Shown: positions 9,124 through 20,591, counted from the first letter of the stretch. The stretch is 62,229 nt of DNA from Gordoniibacillus kamchatkensis (GCF_000829455.1 NZ_JXAK01000045.1:1-62229); one strand, 5' to 3'. Made by a program: numbers and translations. The notes: generated by a model from the letters alone, not told the origin.

Positions 9124-10149
9124 TTATACGTCCGCACCGCAGCTTTTCCTGATCATAAGTTTCGTAGGAATGGTTACATGCAGCGGCAGCTCGCGCCCCT
9201 TTAGCCGGTCAACCATCAGCTTAACCGCCGTTTGCCCCATTTCTTCCACGAACACTTTAATGCTCGTTAATGAAGGCGTCACGAACGAAGCCAGCTGTAT
9301 ATCGTCGATACTGACGATAGCTATATCTGCCGGTACCGTATAACCGGATTCGCTGATTGCCTTAAGCGCAGCGATCGCCATAGGATCGCTACCGATCAAA
9401 AATGCAGTGGGCTTGTCCGCGCCTGCCAGCGCTTTTTTCATGAGCTGGTATCCCGCTTCGGCGCGCCATTCCCCGATAAAGACGGAATCGGGATTAAACA
9501 GGCCCAGCTGTTTCAAAATCAGTTCAAACTCTTGTTGGCGTGCGTCCGTATCGTACCTTCTGCCTTCTGCGGTTCGGAAATAACTATTGCCGCCAATATA
9601 CCCGATTTTTTGGTGGCCCAATTGCAGAAGATGATTCAAGGCTTGCCTCGTCGCTTTGCGCGAATCGAACATAACGGAATCATAATCGTCGCCGAGCACG
9701 GCATCGATGGATACGACGTTAGGTGTACCTGCCGAATTCTCGATAATTTCGGAATGCACGTTGCCTATTACAATCAATCCGTCCAATTGCCGGGCGTCGA
9801 TACTGATATTGGGTTCATCCGTAAACCGGAACACTCTGCTGATCGTTATTCCCTGCTTCTCGCACTCATTCTCAATTCCATGACGTATACTTAAATAATA
9901 GGGATCCAGATACTCCATCTGCTCCGAACACCAGATCAGAAGGCCGATCTTCAGTTCTTTGCTTTCCGGCACATGCTTCGTACTTTGCTCATTCCTGCGA
10001 TAGTTCAATTTTCTTGCGATCTCAATTACACGTTGCCTCGTCTCCTCAGGCACTCTAAACGTCGTATCACGATTCAGCACTCTCGATACGGTGGCCGAAG
10101 AAACTTTGGCAATCTTAGCGATTTCTTTAATTGTAGCTATGATGATCAC
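9124..10149 (-). CDS. LacI-family transcriptional regulator (paralogue 1)
   Basis: A 341-residue LacI/GalR-type repressor. The N-terminal helix-turn-helix is [20 protein letters not shown] (about residues 6-25), followed by the hinge and a periplasmic-binding-like effector domain with [48 protein letters not shown] and IVSIDDIQLASF. It probably senses a sugar released by the neighbouring hydrolases and controls the adjacent operons. Its close paralogue (12205-13236) has nearly the same recognition helix and effector motifs, and the two flank the alpha-galactosidase. A 69-bp palindromic repeat lies just upstream of its start. The likely targets are the TTTACTAAA boxes. The gene is intact. Confidence 0.92.
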   Translation of the reverse strand: MIIIATIKEIAKIAKVSSATVSRVLNRDTTFRVPEETRQRVIEIARKLNYRRNEQSTKHVPESKELKIGLLIWCSEQMEYLDPYYLSIRHGIENECEKQGITISRVFRFTDEPNISIDARQLDGLIVIGNVHSEIIENSAGTPNVVSIDAVLGDDYDSVMFDSRKATRQALNHLLQLGHQKIGYIGGNSYFRTAEGRRYDTDARQQEFELILKQLGLFNPDSVFIGEWRAEAGYQLMKKALAGADKPTAFLIGSDPMAIAALKAISESGYTVPADIAIVSIDDIQLASFVTPSLTSIKVFVEEMGQTAVKLMVDRLKGRELPLHVTIPTKLMIRKSCGADV

Positions 10150-10173
10150 ACGCTCTCGGATACAATTTGAAAT

Positions 10174-10242
10174 CTAGGCGTTAAGCTGGAGATGTAACAG
10201 CGGGCAAAGTGCCTGGCGTCTGACAGCCGGCTTAACGCCTAG
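10174..10242. repeat. 69-bp imperfect palindromic repeat, copy 1 (inverted relative to copies 2 and 3)
   Basis: Begins CTAGGCGTTAAGC and ends with its inverse GCTTAACGCCTAG, giving 16-bp terminal inverted repeats with one mismatch. The other copies are at 18454 and 20521, all exactly 69 bp. The TAG stop of the alpha-galactosidase (10239-10241) lies inside the terminal CTAG of this copy. Confidence 0.9.
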
Positions 10243-12043
10243 TCCGTCAACGCGGCAACGCCGCATGGCGGGATGCTCAGCCGATGAATTCCGGCGTTTA
10301 AGTCGATTCGCGTCTGTTCCAGCAAATGCCCCTGGCAATCGCGTATTGCCAGCTTCTTCGTTCCCCAGGCGTCATCAAGTTCCAAATAGATTCGGTGGTT
10401 TAGCGTTCCATTCACAATCCATGTTTGTTTGCTTCTGTCTCCTCCCGGTCTAACCAGGATATCGCCATAAGCGCACACGATCTTTTTATGTTCGTTATCG
10501 GCAACGGCCTGCGGAAACAGAAAGTCGGGATGAGCGGGCTTTAACGAGCCTTCCAACAACACATCGCTATGCTCGCGCCAGAAAGCAAGCCAGAAGCGCA
10601 GCATTTGACGATGCGATTCCGGGAGACGATCCAACATAACCGAGATTTGCGGCACGGAAAAGAGAGCATTCACGATTTGCAAGGCGGCGCTCTCCACCGG
10701 CTCGTCCGGATGCCACATCATCATGTCGGAGTGAACGGCCGTATCACCGCCAATCAACCTTACATCGATCGTTCGGACCCGATTTTCGATGGCGTCATTT
10801 GGGCAATCCGTAGCCCGGAACATGTTGCCGTATTTGCGCATTAACGGACCGATGTAATTTTGCCTGAACTCGATCAGGATATCCGGCTTAATGGCGCGCA
10901 ATCTGGCTATAATATCGCTCATTAAGCGGTCCACCGCTTCCGGAATCCCTTTATAGTCCATAGCGCTGTCTTCTTTATGCACGGTCTCTTCCGTCCCGGC
11001 AAAACTGTCTACGAAATCAAGCTTGAAGCCGTCAAGATCCCATTGAACAAGCGCTTGTTCATACGTTTCGATAATGAATTCTCTGACTTCGGGATAGCGC
11101 GGATCTACGACGCCTGTTTGCAACGAATCGATCGTTTTCAGCAACTTATCCTTGAACCTGCTCCAGTTTTTACTCTTGTATCCTACAAAAGGAACAGAAT
11201 ACCATAACAAGTATTTCATCCCCAGCTGATGAACGCGCGCAACGTGAGCTTTCATATCGGGGATTTTGTCCTCGCACACTTCCCAATCTCCGCAATAGGC
11301 ATAACCGCGCATGTGATCGGATGTCTGCCAGCCGTCGTCGACGATCACCGCTTCGCAGCCGAGCGCTTTGGCAAGCAAACACTGCTGTTCCACGGCCTCA
11401 GGCGAAAGCTGCTGGTGAAAACTGTACCAGGTCGAATACATCGGCATCCTGGCCGCTTCCGGCACATAGGCAGGGGTATAGCCGGGCTGTTTCGCCCACC
11501 ACTTCTGGACATCGTTCAAGCATTCGTAATAAGGCACATCTCTCGTATCCAGACGCAGTGTCGCTTCGTAAAGACGCATAGGAGCGCTTGGCTCAAAAAA
11601 CAACTTCACTCCGCAGCGAAATGCAGCCGTCTCTTCATTGACGCCGGCAGACATCGCTACCGGGTTAAGGGCATCGGAAAAGGCAAACGTGAGTCGATTA
11701 CTGCCCTGCACGTTAAATAAGCTTATGACGGGAGCAGAATAAGCAGCTTTGGAAACGAGCCCCCGCTCCCAATCCACGTGAAGTCTTCTGGATCGATATG
11801 CGCTTGGGTGCAAGTACCTTGGATGTCGATACCCGGATGGTACCACGTTAATTCGATTGTGGGCGGCTGCTGCAACGTTTCGCTTTCCAGCCTGATATGA
11901 ATCAATCGTACGCCATCAGAATCGATAGACACTGAAAGAGATCCGCGGAACTGCTCAGAGCAGCCTGTTAAGCGAAACATGTAAGGATCTGAGTGCAACG
12001 TGCAATCGTATAGTTCACTTGCGAGCAAAGCCGTCCCCTCCAC
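10239..12043 (-). pseudogene. GH36-type alpha-galactosidase (melibiase), one frameshift
   Basis: A roughly 600-residue cytoplasmic glycoside hydrolase; no signal peptide is seen. The N-terminal beta domain (12043 to about 11790) and the catalytic (beta/alpha)8 domain are in different frames. The catalytic part carries AVIVDDGWQ, the GH36 KLDF signature in DGFKLDFVDSF (presumed nucleophile Asp) and FRATDCPND (candidate acid/base). The break lies between about 11760 and 11800, in a region with a run of five C on the plus strand. Both sides are conserved, so a single-base indel explains it. The enzyme would cleave alpha-galactosides imported by the nearby transporter. A TTTACTAAA operator lies 17 bases upstream of the start. 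The stop lies inside a 69-bp repeat. Confidence 0.82.
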
Positions 12044-12059
12044 ATCATTCTAGCAGAAT

Positions 12060-12070
12060 ATTTACTAAAT
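12060..12070 (-). promoter_or_regulatory. ATTTACTAAAT operator upstream of the alpha-galactosidase
   Basis: Exact copy of the 11-base palindrome at 9035-9045, 17 bases before the alpha-galactosidase start, close enough to block initiation. It is followed by a second near-match, TTTTACTTAAT. Probable target of one or both LacI paralogues. Confidence 0.6.
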
Positions 12071-12204
12071 TTTACTTAATTCTAGCATTGAATGATCCGG
12101 TTTTCAACGTTTATTTGATCCCGCCTCATTCTTCTCGCAGTAAATTAATCAAAAAAAAGCTACCCCTCCACATCTTTTTCAGATATGAATGGATAGCTCT
12201 CGGT

Positions 12205-13281
<1,077 letters not shown>

Positions 13282-13419
13282 CTAATGCGAATGATGGCAA
13301 CTTGGCATTTGTTTGGATAAATTGGGAAGATCGACTATCCAATTCCCTTGACCGGAGACTGTGGCTTCGATTCGTACGCAGGCACGAAATATGAGGACCC
13401 GGCGCATGCGCCTAGTCCC

Positions 13420-15141
13420 TTATTCCTTATACAGGGGAATAACAATGCGCACCGTCGTACCTATCCCGGGTCCGCTGTGCAGCGTAACGCCGAACGATTC
13501 TCCGAATTGCAGCTTGATCCGCTCATTGACGTTGCGAATCCCGTAACCGATGCTTCGATCTTGATTCGCGAAAATGTTGCTCATCGTTTCCGCATTCATG
13601 CCGACCCCGTTATCGATCACTTTCAGCACAATCGTCCCTTCGTCCTGATACGCGACAATGCGTATGTGCAGGCGGTCGTCATACATGGCGTGCTCCAGGG
13701 CATTTTCCACGAACGGCTGCAAAATCAGCTTCACTGTATCGTATTCCCATACGGAAATGGGAATGTCGTAGCTAACCTCCAACCGGTCGATATGCTTAAT
13801 TTTTTGAATATCGATATAAGATTGAACCTGGCGGATTTCTTCGCGAATCGGGATGATTGCCTTTCCTTGATTCAAGGTCAAGCGGTAAAAAGTCGCCAGC
13901 CCGCTCACCATCTTATGCAGCTTCTCCAATTCGCCCAAGCGGGCGAGCCTGCTGATCGACGACAACGTATTGTACAGAAAATGCGGTTTGATTTGCGCCT
14001 GCAATGCTTCAAGCTCCGCTTCTTTCTTGCGAAGGTTGCTGACGTACACTTCCTGGATCAGCCCTTCGATATTTTCCGCCATCTCATTGAACGCTTTCGC
14101 CATTTGCGCAAATTCGTCCTTGCCGGAATAGCGAATGCGCTTCGCAAAATTGCCTTCCTGAAACGATTGGAGCGAAAACACGACCCTTTTGATATGCCGG
14201 GAAAAATAGGAGGAAACAAACCCGCTGATCGCCACCAAAATCGCAAAGCTGATCAAACAAACGAGCAAGGTGACATTTCTCACCTTATTCGCGCCCTTTT
14301 CCAGCTCATGCAGCGGGACGAGCGCCGTCACCTTCCAATTCGTCCCCTCGATCGGCTCGCGGATTTGCATGAATTCCCCCGACCGGGACGCCCAATCGTT
14401 CGGCAGCGGGTTATCCTTGTTCTCGTAAACCGGCTTATTGTACTCGTCCGTCACCGCCATATAGCTGGAGACTCCTTCACCGCTGCCGCCGAAGTTCAAA
14501 TTGCCGAACAAATCGTCCATTTTAACGGTAATCCGCATCAAGCCGATCGGTGAGACCGTATTAAAATCCATCATTTTTCTAAGCAACGACACATTTCCAA
14601 AATTTGTGTCTTCCTCAACTTGCTGCCATAACGATTGTTCCTTCGAAGATTGGAAAGCGCGGGCCCATTCCACATGTTCGAGGCGGTCAAAATGAAAAAG
14701 CTGATATCGCTTTCCTTTCAGCGGCTCTCCGCCGGCCGCTGCAAAGTAAATTTCCGGCAACGTATCGTTATGCAAAAACAAATCCACAAGGATGTCATTC
14801 GACGTTAAATTCAAGGTTGCCTCCAGCCTTGGAATCACATTGAGGGAGGTCGTCTGATAGCTTTCCCAAGGCTCGACCTTCTTATTTAGCGCATGCTGGA
14901 GCGCTTGGTCCAGATGGATTTGACTGTCTACTCTTTCCACCACTTTCATTTTCTCCGCAATATTATCGCGCGCCTGCTTCAAGGTGCCCGACACATTTTG
15001 TATCGTCTGCTCCTTGACGTACTGGACGGAAGTCGTATACGCATAATAGCCGATCGATACGACCGGAATCATCACCAGGAGTAAATAAGAGAGCATCAAT
15101 TTATATCCGAACGAGAACGAAAATCCGGGAAACCGTTTCAT
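13420..15141 (-). CDS. YesM-type sensor histidine kinase
   Basis: A membrane-bound two-component sensor of about 573 residues. I prefer the ATG at 15141 (MKRFPGFSF) over one 45 bases upstream, since the latter overlaps the corrected end of the YesN-type gene. Order: transmembrane segment (about 10-35, LMLSYLLLVMIPVVSIGYYAY), extracellular sensing domain, second transmembrane segment (LLVCLISFAILVAISGFV), HAMP domain, His_kinase domain with the phospho-acceptor in QIKPHFLYNTL, and HATPase_c with FVENALEHA and IDNGVGM. It partners the response regulator encoded immediately upstream and probably monitors the sugar imported by set 2. The gene pair shares an operon with the binding protein and permeases. 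Confidence 0.92.
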   Translation of the reverse strand: MKRFPGFSFSFGYKLMLSYLLLVMIPVVSIGYYAYTTSVQYVKEQTIQNVSGTLKQARDNIAEKMKVVERVDSQIHLDQALQHALNKKVEPWESYQTTSLNVIPRLEATLNLTSNDILVDLFLHNDTLPEIYFAAAGGEPLKGKRYQLFHFDRLEHVEWARAFQSSKEQSLWQQVEEDTNFGNVSLLRKMMDFNTVSPIGLMRITVKMDDLFGNLNFGGSGEGVSSYMAVTDEYNKPVYENKDNPLPNDWASRSGEFMQIREPIEGTNWKVTALVPLHELEKGANKVRNVTLLVCLISFAILVAISGFVSSYFSRHIKRVVFSLQSFQEGNFAKRIRYSGKDEFAQMAKAFNEMAENIEGLIQEVYVSNLRKKEAELEALQAQIKPHFLYNTLSSISRLARLGELEKLHKMVSGLATFYRLTLNQGKAIIPIREEIRQVQSYIDIQKIKHIDRLEVSYDIPISVWEYDTVKLILQPFVENALEHAMYDDRLHIRIVAYQDEGTIVLKVIDNGVGMNAETMSNIFANQDRSIGYGIRNVNERIKLQFGESFGVTLHSGPGIGTTVRIVIPLYKE

Positions 15142-15151
15142 CTGATCGCAC

Positions 15152-16725
15152 CTAACCTTGTTTGCGGTAGTCGGCGGGCGCAACACCGAAGCTCATCTTG
15201 AAATGCCGGCTGAATAAGGTGAGATTTTGATAGCGACCCGGTTAGCCGCTTCGTAAATTTTCAGCTTGGGGTCCTTCAGCAGCTCCCGCGCCCTCTCCAT
15301 CCGTTTTCTTGTAACAAAATCGCTGTAAGCTTCGTTCGTTGCCTCTTTGAACACGTAACCCAAATAATTGGGCGAAAACCCGAACACTTTGGCAACATCC
15401 CGCAGCTGCAACGTCTTCTCCAGATGCTCCGCGACATATTGCTCGATCTCGCCGATCAGCTTGCGGCTCGGATTTTTTTTCTTCACATGCAGGTGCTCCG
15501 ATACTTCGAACAATCGCCGCCGCAGCCACGACTTGATATCGTCAATCGTCTCAAATTCATAAAGGACATTCAAGCTGTTCAACTCGATGCTGAGCAAGTC
15601 GTACAAACTGGCATTTAGCGAGCGCAGAAAAAAATCGATTTTCGAAACGGCGTACAGCGCGAAGTTATAGACCGACAGCTTGTCCTTCAAGCTGTGCACC
15701 AACTCAAACAGCTGTTCCAGGCTATCGTGAATGCGGACCAGCTCATAATTCGCGGTAGCCGCAAACATGGCCGCCATGATTTGCTCAAGGTCGGACGTTG
15801 ATTTGGCGATCTCGCCCTCCGCTTGCTCCAGTGTAATGACCCGGCATTTTCCCATGAACATTTTCGTTGCAAGCGCATCTCCGGCTTGGCGATAGGAGCT
15901 CGGCATATCATGAGGATCCGACACAAGCGAGCCTAATCCGACCGTTATCGTCATGCTCGAATGGTTTCGCACATAGTCGACCAAAGCCTGCATCGATCCA
16001 GCGGGGTCCGAAGCGGTGCCATTGACTGCGATAACGATCTTGTCATCTTCCGTCGTGCAATAAACTCCAAGCTGATGAGTTTGGATATAATCGCCAATCA
16101 AACGGAAAACGTGTTGAATCGCAAACGACTTCTGATCGCCCGAAAACTGCTTCAACTTCCATGCCCGGTCGTCGATTTCCACGATGGCGACGCAGCCTTG
16201 CCCGCCCCGCCAACGAATGCCGTGCGTTTCGTAAAAACGGTCCAGCCTCGAAAGGTCTATTGCTCCCTTTAGCCACTGATGCAGCATTTCATTCCGCAGC
16301 AGCGGGATCGACGCCTCGATTTGCGCTTCTTTCTTCAACCGTTCCTGTTCATAATCCAATTGCTCCTTAACGAGCTGCAAAGCGTTAAGCAGCTCCCGGT
16401 CGTCTACAGGCTTCAAAATATATGAGCTGGCGTTCATGGTAATCGCTTTTTGGGCATATTGGAACTCGTCATGTCCGCTTATAAAAATAATTTTCAACGG
16501 CGGAAGCAATCTTCTCGCCTGCTCGGCCAGCTCCAGCCCCGTCATAATAGGCATCTTGATATCGGTGATCAAAATATCGACGTGCCGTTCCTGCAAGACG
16601 TTCAAAGCGGAAAAACCGCTGTACGCCGTCCCGGCGATCTCCATATCCAGCTGTTCCCAAGGCACGAAGCGCCGCAATACTTCCAGATCCAACTGTTCGT
16701 CGTCCACCAACAGCACGTTATACAT
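15152..16725 (-). pseudogene. YesN-type response regulator (AraC output), one frameshift near the 3' end
   Basis: An approximately 520-residue regulator. The receiver domain is at about residues 1-120 (LLVDDE, phospho-acceptor D55 in ILITDIKMP, Lys in SYILKPVDD), then a linker region, then an AraC-type double helix-turn-helix (about 420-520; VAKVFGFSPNYLGYVFKE). The visible frame ends VAIKISPYSAGISR, but adding one base near 15231 gives GYQNLTLFSRHFKMSFGVAP, the normal second AraC helix-turn-helix, with a TAG at 15152. The start at 16725 is favoured because AAGGGA lies about 9 bases upstream; an ATG 9 bases earlier has no such site. It should activate the set 2 genes in response to the YesM-type kinase. 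Confidence 0.85.
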
Positions 16726-16750
16726 GACAATCATCCCTTAAAACGAATGT

Positions 16751-16778
16751 GGAGAGCATACGTTTAAGTATACTCTCC
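16751..16778 (-). terminator. Hairpin between binding-protein and YesN-type genes
   Basis: Stem GGAGAG-C-ATAC / GTAT-A-CTCTCC with loop GTTTAA, 19 bases past the binding-protein stop. There is no T-run, so it is probably an attenuator that lowers expression of the downstream two-component genes. Confidence 0.6.
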
Positions 16779-16797
16779 CGGCTCTATGGACGAATAG

Positions 16798-18426
16798 CTA
16801 TTTGCCGTTAATTTTCCTCAGATTATCTTGCCACTTTTTCTGCACGAAATCGATAACTTTCTGGAAGCCGGCTTTTTTCATATCTTCGTTTGCTTTACTG
16901 AGCACCGCCAACGCTTCATCGTCGCTCTTTGCGTATATCATTTTGGCAAAAGCCTGATCAAAAATATCTTTCACCGCTTGCAGCGCAATTCCTTCTTCCG
17001 AATCGCCCTGCGGGTTGGTATTGGCGAAGGCGGTAATATCCATCGACGTCTTCCAGGCGACGTTCACCTGCTGTGTCGTTTGAAAATCGCGCTGGGCTTC
17101 GGGAAGCAGCTTTTCTCTGGCCACCTTGGCCAAGTCGACCCAAGTAGCATTGCCTGCCATCATATTGTCGGAAATATGCAGCTTGTCAAGCTCCGCTTTG
17201 TCCATCGTTTTATATTTGTCGTTCGGGATCGGAATCCCGTTCTCATCTTTTTTGTCCCAGAGGAAGCCCGGAGGCCCGAACCAGAGAACGGCTTGCCCCT
17301 CGTCGCTCGTCGCCCAATCCAGGAAGGCAAAAATGCGTTCCGGATCTTTCGCTTTCTTCGTAATGACGATTTTGCCGCCGCCTTCTCGCCCCGTATAATT
17401 GGGATAAATTTTGTTTTTGTCGAGGCCGTCCTTGTGTACGGGCCAAATAAACTCGTATCCGCTCTCGGGATCTTGGGCGCGGAGCTTGGAGTTCGGGACG
17501 CGGGCCCTGCTCGAAAGATTCGCTTCGAGCGCGACGGCCACTTTGCCTTGGCTCAGTTTTTCCACCATCTGATCGGTTTTCTGCGTAAAAACGTCCTGCG
17601 TCATCAGCTTGTCGCGGAACAGCCTGCTGGCGAATAATACGAATTCCTTAAACGCCGGATCTTCCGTAATCGGCTTCAGTACGCTCCCGTCCTGATAGAA
17701 CATCCTGCTTACATAAAAAGGCGGGCTATTTTCTTTAAACGCCGAATACATCATTTTGATCGCATACGGATTGCCGACTTCGAGCGGAATGACATTCGGA
17801 TATTTTTCCTTCACTTTACGCAAATAGCTTTCGAGATCGGAGAGCGTTTCCAGCTTCGGCGAACCCATCTCTTTATAGATTTTGCGGTTGATGGCATACC
17901 CGCCATTGCCGTTCAAGTGGTCCCCTCCGACGTACCAGTCCGGAACAAGGTACAGCTTGCCGTCGCTCGAACGGTTAATGTTGATGATTTGGTCGCCGGC
18001 CGATTTTTTCAGGTTCGGATACTTGTCGAGATACGGGTCCAGAGCGACCAATTGGCCTTCGCTGATCATCCGGTCCAGCTCGGGTCCTGTTCCCAAGGCG
18101 ATAACGTCGGGCAGATCGCCGCTCGCATACATGGCGTTAAACTTTTGCTTGGCGTTGCCGTTCGTCGGAACATAATCGATAGTGACCTTTTTGTTTTCTT
18201 GCACCCATTTCGTCGTGACGGTTTCTCCCCAAGGCGCGGGCTGCCAATCGTCGTCAAAGTTGTAATAGGTGAACGCAAGCGGTTTATCCTTGTCCTGCGT
18301 TTGTGAAGAAGCTGCCTTCCCGTCGGCAGGCTTTTCCGCTTCTTTACCGCTCTGGCATCCGGCGACCAGTACGCCGAGCGTTAGAACGGCGGCCAGCGAA
18401 CCGGCGAACCACGTTTTCTTTTTCAT
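16798..18426 (-). CDS. Extracellular solute-binding lipoprotein (LipO-type)
   Basis: A 542-residue sugar-binding lipoprotein: signal peptide with lipobox LVAGC (Cys24), a charged linker rich in Lys/Ala/Ser, then a family-1 solute-binding fold starting LAFTYYNFDDDW and including FNAMYASGDLPDVIALG and YLDKYPNLKKSAGDQI. It would capture an oligosaccharide for the LplB/LplC-type permeases encoded just upstream. The order is unusual: the permease genes precede the binding protein, and the two-component genes follow. A 69-bp repeat separates it from the permease genes. Intact, with a good GGGGAG-type ribosome site (AAAGGGGAG about 7 bases before ATG). Confidence 0.92.
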   Translation of the reverse strand: MKKKTWFAGSLAAVLTLGVLVAGCQSGKEAEKPADGKAASSQTQDKDKPLAFTYYNFDDDWQPAPWGETVTTKWVQENKKVTIDYVPTNGNAKQKFNAMYASGDLPDVIALGTGPELDRMISEGQLVALDPYLDKYPNLKKSAGDQIININRSSDGKLYLVPDWYVGGDHLNGNGGYAINRKIYKEMGSPKLETLSDLESYLRKVKEKYPNVIPLEVGNPYAIKMMYSAFKENSPPFYVSRMFYQDGSVLKPITEDPAFKEFVLFASRLFRDKLMTQDVFTQKTDQMVEKLSQGKVAVALEANLSSRARVPNSKLRAQDPESGYEFIWPVHKDGLDKNKIYPNYTGREGGGKIVITKKAKDPERIFAFLDWATSDEGQAVLWFGPPGFLWDKKDENGIPIPNDKYKTMDKAELDKLHISDNMMAGNATWVDLAKVAREKLLPEAQRDFQTTQQVNVAWKTSMDITAFANTNPQGDSEEGIALQAVKDIFDQAFAKMIYAKSDDEALAVLSKANEDMKKAGFQKVIDFVQKKWQDNLRKINGK

Positions 18427-18453
18427 ATGATGCTCTCCCCTTTCGCAATTGAG

Positions 18454-18522
18454 CCTGACGTTAAGCTGGCTGTGAGACGCCCTTCACTTTGCCAGCCGTA
18501 ACTTCTCCAGCTTAACGCCCTA
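18454..18522. repeat. 69-bp imperfect palindromic repeat, copy 2
   Basis: Same orientation as the copy at 20521, with diverged ends (CCTGACGTTAAGC at the left). Lies between the permease stop (18559) and the binding-protein start (18426). The core CTGTGAGACGCCC is shared with copy 3. Confidence 0.88.
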
Positions 18523-18558
18523 TTATGTTAAAGCTTGTTAGGCATATAACATCGCCTG

Positions 18559-19452
18559 TTACTCCTTCAACGAGCCGACAAGTACTCCTTTGACGAAATA
18601 TTTTTGCACAAAGGGATATACGAGTACGATCGGAATCGTTGCAACCATAGTGGTCGACATGACGACCGATTTATGCGTGACGCTCTGCAAACCGAGCAAA
18701 AACTCCTGTTTCGTTGCGCTTACCTGCGTGGACGACTCGAACGCCAGAATGGAACGAACGGTCTGGTTCAGAATGACTTGAATCGGCAGCAGCTTTGAAT
18801 TGGTAATATAGATCGAAGCATCGAACCATGCGTTCCAGTGGCCTACTGCAGTGAAGAGCGATAAGGTCGCTATGACAGGACCGGATACCGGCACAACGAT
18901 GCGGAAAAAGGTGCTAAGGTGATTGCAGCCATCGATTTTCGCCGATTCCTCCAAGCCGTCGGGAAGCCCTTGGAAGAACGTACGGAAAATAATCATATTC
19001 CATACGCTGATGATGCCGGGTACGATGAGCACCCAAAAGGTGTTCATCAAATGCAGCTGCTTGATCAGCAAATAGCTCGGAATGAGGCCGCCGCTAAAGT
19101 ACATCGTGATCACACAGACGATCATATAAAACTTTTTGCCGATCAAGCCTCTTTTAGCCATCGCATAACCGAACATGGAAGTAAACAAAATCGATAGGAA
19201 TGTGCCTGCAGCCGTTCTCGCAACGGTAATCCAGAAAGCATGAATCATCCTGTTGTCCTTGAACACGTACCGGTAGTTTTCCAGCGTAAATGCCCTCGGC
19301 CAAAAGGTGACGCCCCCCGCCGCCGTATCGTTCCCATCGTTAAACGAAATGACCAGAGAGTTCCAGAACGGGTACAGGGTTACGAAAGCAAGCACCAGCA
19401 AACAGGCGTAAATCGCAATATCGAGCACGTAATCTTCGGTCGTTCGCTTCAC
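18559..19452 (-). CDS. LplC/YtcP-type carbohydrate ABC transporter permease
   Basis: A 297-residue CUT1 permease with six transmembrane segments. The EAA loop reads GLEESAKIDGCNHLSTFFRIVVP (about residues 180-202), and the C-terminus KYFVKGVLVGSLKE is characteristic of the subfamily. Its start is 25 bases downstream of the LplB-type partner, so the two are co-expressed. It differs clearly from the set 1 paralogue at 5211-6107 (different N-terminus and loop sequence), so the two systems likely carry different sugars. A shared MsmX-like ATPase is presumed to be encoded elsewhere. Confidence 0.92.
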   Translation of the reverse strand: MKRTTEDYVLDIAIYACLLVLAFVTLYPFWNSLVISFNDGNDTAAGGVTFWPRAFTLENYRYVFKDNRMIHAFWITVARTAAGTFLSILFTSMFGYAMAKRGLIGKKFYMIVCVITMYFSGGLIPSYLLIKQLHLMNTFWVLIVPGIISVWNMIIFRTFFQGLPDGLEESAKIDGCNHLSTFFRIVVPVSGPVIATLSLFTAVGHWNAWFDASIYITNSKLLPIQVILNQTVRSILAFESSTQVSATKQEFLLGLQSVTHKSVVMSTTMVATIPIVLVYPFVQKYFVKGVLVGSLKE

Positions 19453-19477
19453 GGTGCCACCCCCTTCCTCTGCGTCT

Positions 19478-20434
19478 TTACCATAGGCTCGAGCTTCCCA
19501 GCCTTCTGGCGATCCAGTTAGCTATGACGAGCAGCCCCACGCTGACGATACCTTTGAAAAATCCGGCTGCCGTCGCATAGGAATAGCGGTAATTTTCGAT
19601 GCCGACTCGATAAACGTAAGTATCGATAATTTCCGATACCGGCCGTAACGCAACGTTCATCCCTTGATTGGTCAGCAGCAATATTTCCTCGAATCCCGCA
19701 TTCAAAATTTGACTTACCGACAAGATCAGGAAAATGACAATAACAGGCGTGATCGATGGCAGCGTAATGGAAAACAATTGCCGCAACCGGCCGGCGCCGT
19801 CGATCGCAGCCGACTCGTACATATGGGGATCGACTCCGGCGATAGCCGCCAAATATACGATCGCACCGAACCCGATCTCTTTCCATGTGCCTGTTGCGAT
19901 CAATATCGTCCAGAAATATTCGGGAATCGACAACCAATTGACCGGTTCTTTCATCAAGCCGGTCGTTTGCAGCAGCATGTTCAGGCTTCCGTTATCAACG
20001 GACAGCATCGAGATGACGAAGCCCGATACGATGACCCACGATATAAAATGCGGCAAATAACTGATCGTCTGGACGATGCGCTTGAACGCCGCGTGCCTTA
20101 CCTCGTTCAGCATTAACGCGAGAACGATCGGTGCGGGAAAAGCCACAAGCAGCTTAAGCAGGCTGATCACAACCGTGTTGCGCATAATGAGCCAAAATTC
20201 CGGGGCTTCGAAAAACATGCGGAAATGCTTGAGGCCGACCCACTTGCTCCCGAGAAAACCTTTCGCCGGGTTGTAGTCCTGAAAGGCCATCAGCACCCCC
20301 CACATCGGGATATAAGCGAAAATGACGATGAGGACGATGGCCGGAATCACCATGATCTGCAAGTCCCATTGCCTCAGAAAGCGTCTTCCCAACCAGTTCA
20401 CCTCATCTTTCCATGTCGTAATGCTTGCCTTCAT
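19478..20434 (-). CDS. LplB-type carbohydrate ABC transporter permease
   Basis: A 318-residue CUT1 permease. The basic N-terminal tail is followed by LQIMVIPAIVLIVIFAYIPMWGVLMAF, an LplB hallmark, then five more hydrophobic segments and the EAA loop HMYESAAIDGAGRLRQLFSITLPS (about residues 211-234). It pairs with the LplC-type protein downstream. The 157 bases upstream to the GH2 stop hold a 69-bp repeat and an ATCAACGAAAC motif also found upstream of the GH2 gene, so this gene may have its own promoter in addition to read-through. Confidence 0.92.
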   Translation of the reverse strand: MKASITTWKDEVNWLGRRFLRQWDLQIMVIPAIVLIVIFAYIPMWGVLMAFQDYNPAKGFLGSKWVGLKHFRMFFEAPEFWLIMRNTVVISLLKLLVAFPAPIVLALMLNEVRHAAFKRIVQTISYLPHFISWVIVSGFVISMLSVDNGSLNMLLQTTGLMKEPVNWLSIPEYFWTILIATGTWKEIGFGAIVYLAAIAGVDPHMYESAAIDGAGRLRQLFSITLPSITPVIVIFLILSVSQILNAGFEEILLLTNQGMNVALRPVSEIIDTYVYRVGIENYRYSYATAAGFFKGIVSVGLLVIANWIARRLGSSSLW

Positions 20435-20469
20435 TCTAACTGCTCCCCGAATCGAAAAATACTTGCGCT

Positions 20470-20480
20470 ATCAACGAAAC
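20470..20480 (-). promoter_or_regulatory. ATCAACGAAAC motif upstream of the LplB-type permease gene
   Basis: This 11-mer also occurs at 23095-23105 upstream of the GH2 gene, in both cases 36-56 bases before the start and followed by TGCA a few bases on. A shared activator half-site, for example for the local YesN-type regulator, is possible but unproven. Confidence 0.35.
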
Positions 20481-20520
20481 TTTCACTGCATCAACTATGT
20501 TGCTTCTTCAAACCTTTTCC

Positions 20521-20589
20521 CTAGGCGTTAAGCCGGCTGTGAGACGCCCTGCCCTTTGCTCGCCGTTACTCCTCCAGCTTAACGCCTAG
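20521..20589. repeat. 69-bp imperfect palindromic repeat, copy 3
   Basis: Terminal inverted repeats CTAGGCGTTAAGC / GCTTAACGCCTAG; starts 2 bases past the GH2 stop region (20592) and ends inside the permease 5' region. Best preserved of the three copies. Confidence 0.9.
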
Positions 20590-20591
20590 AT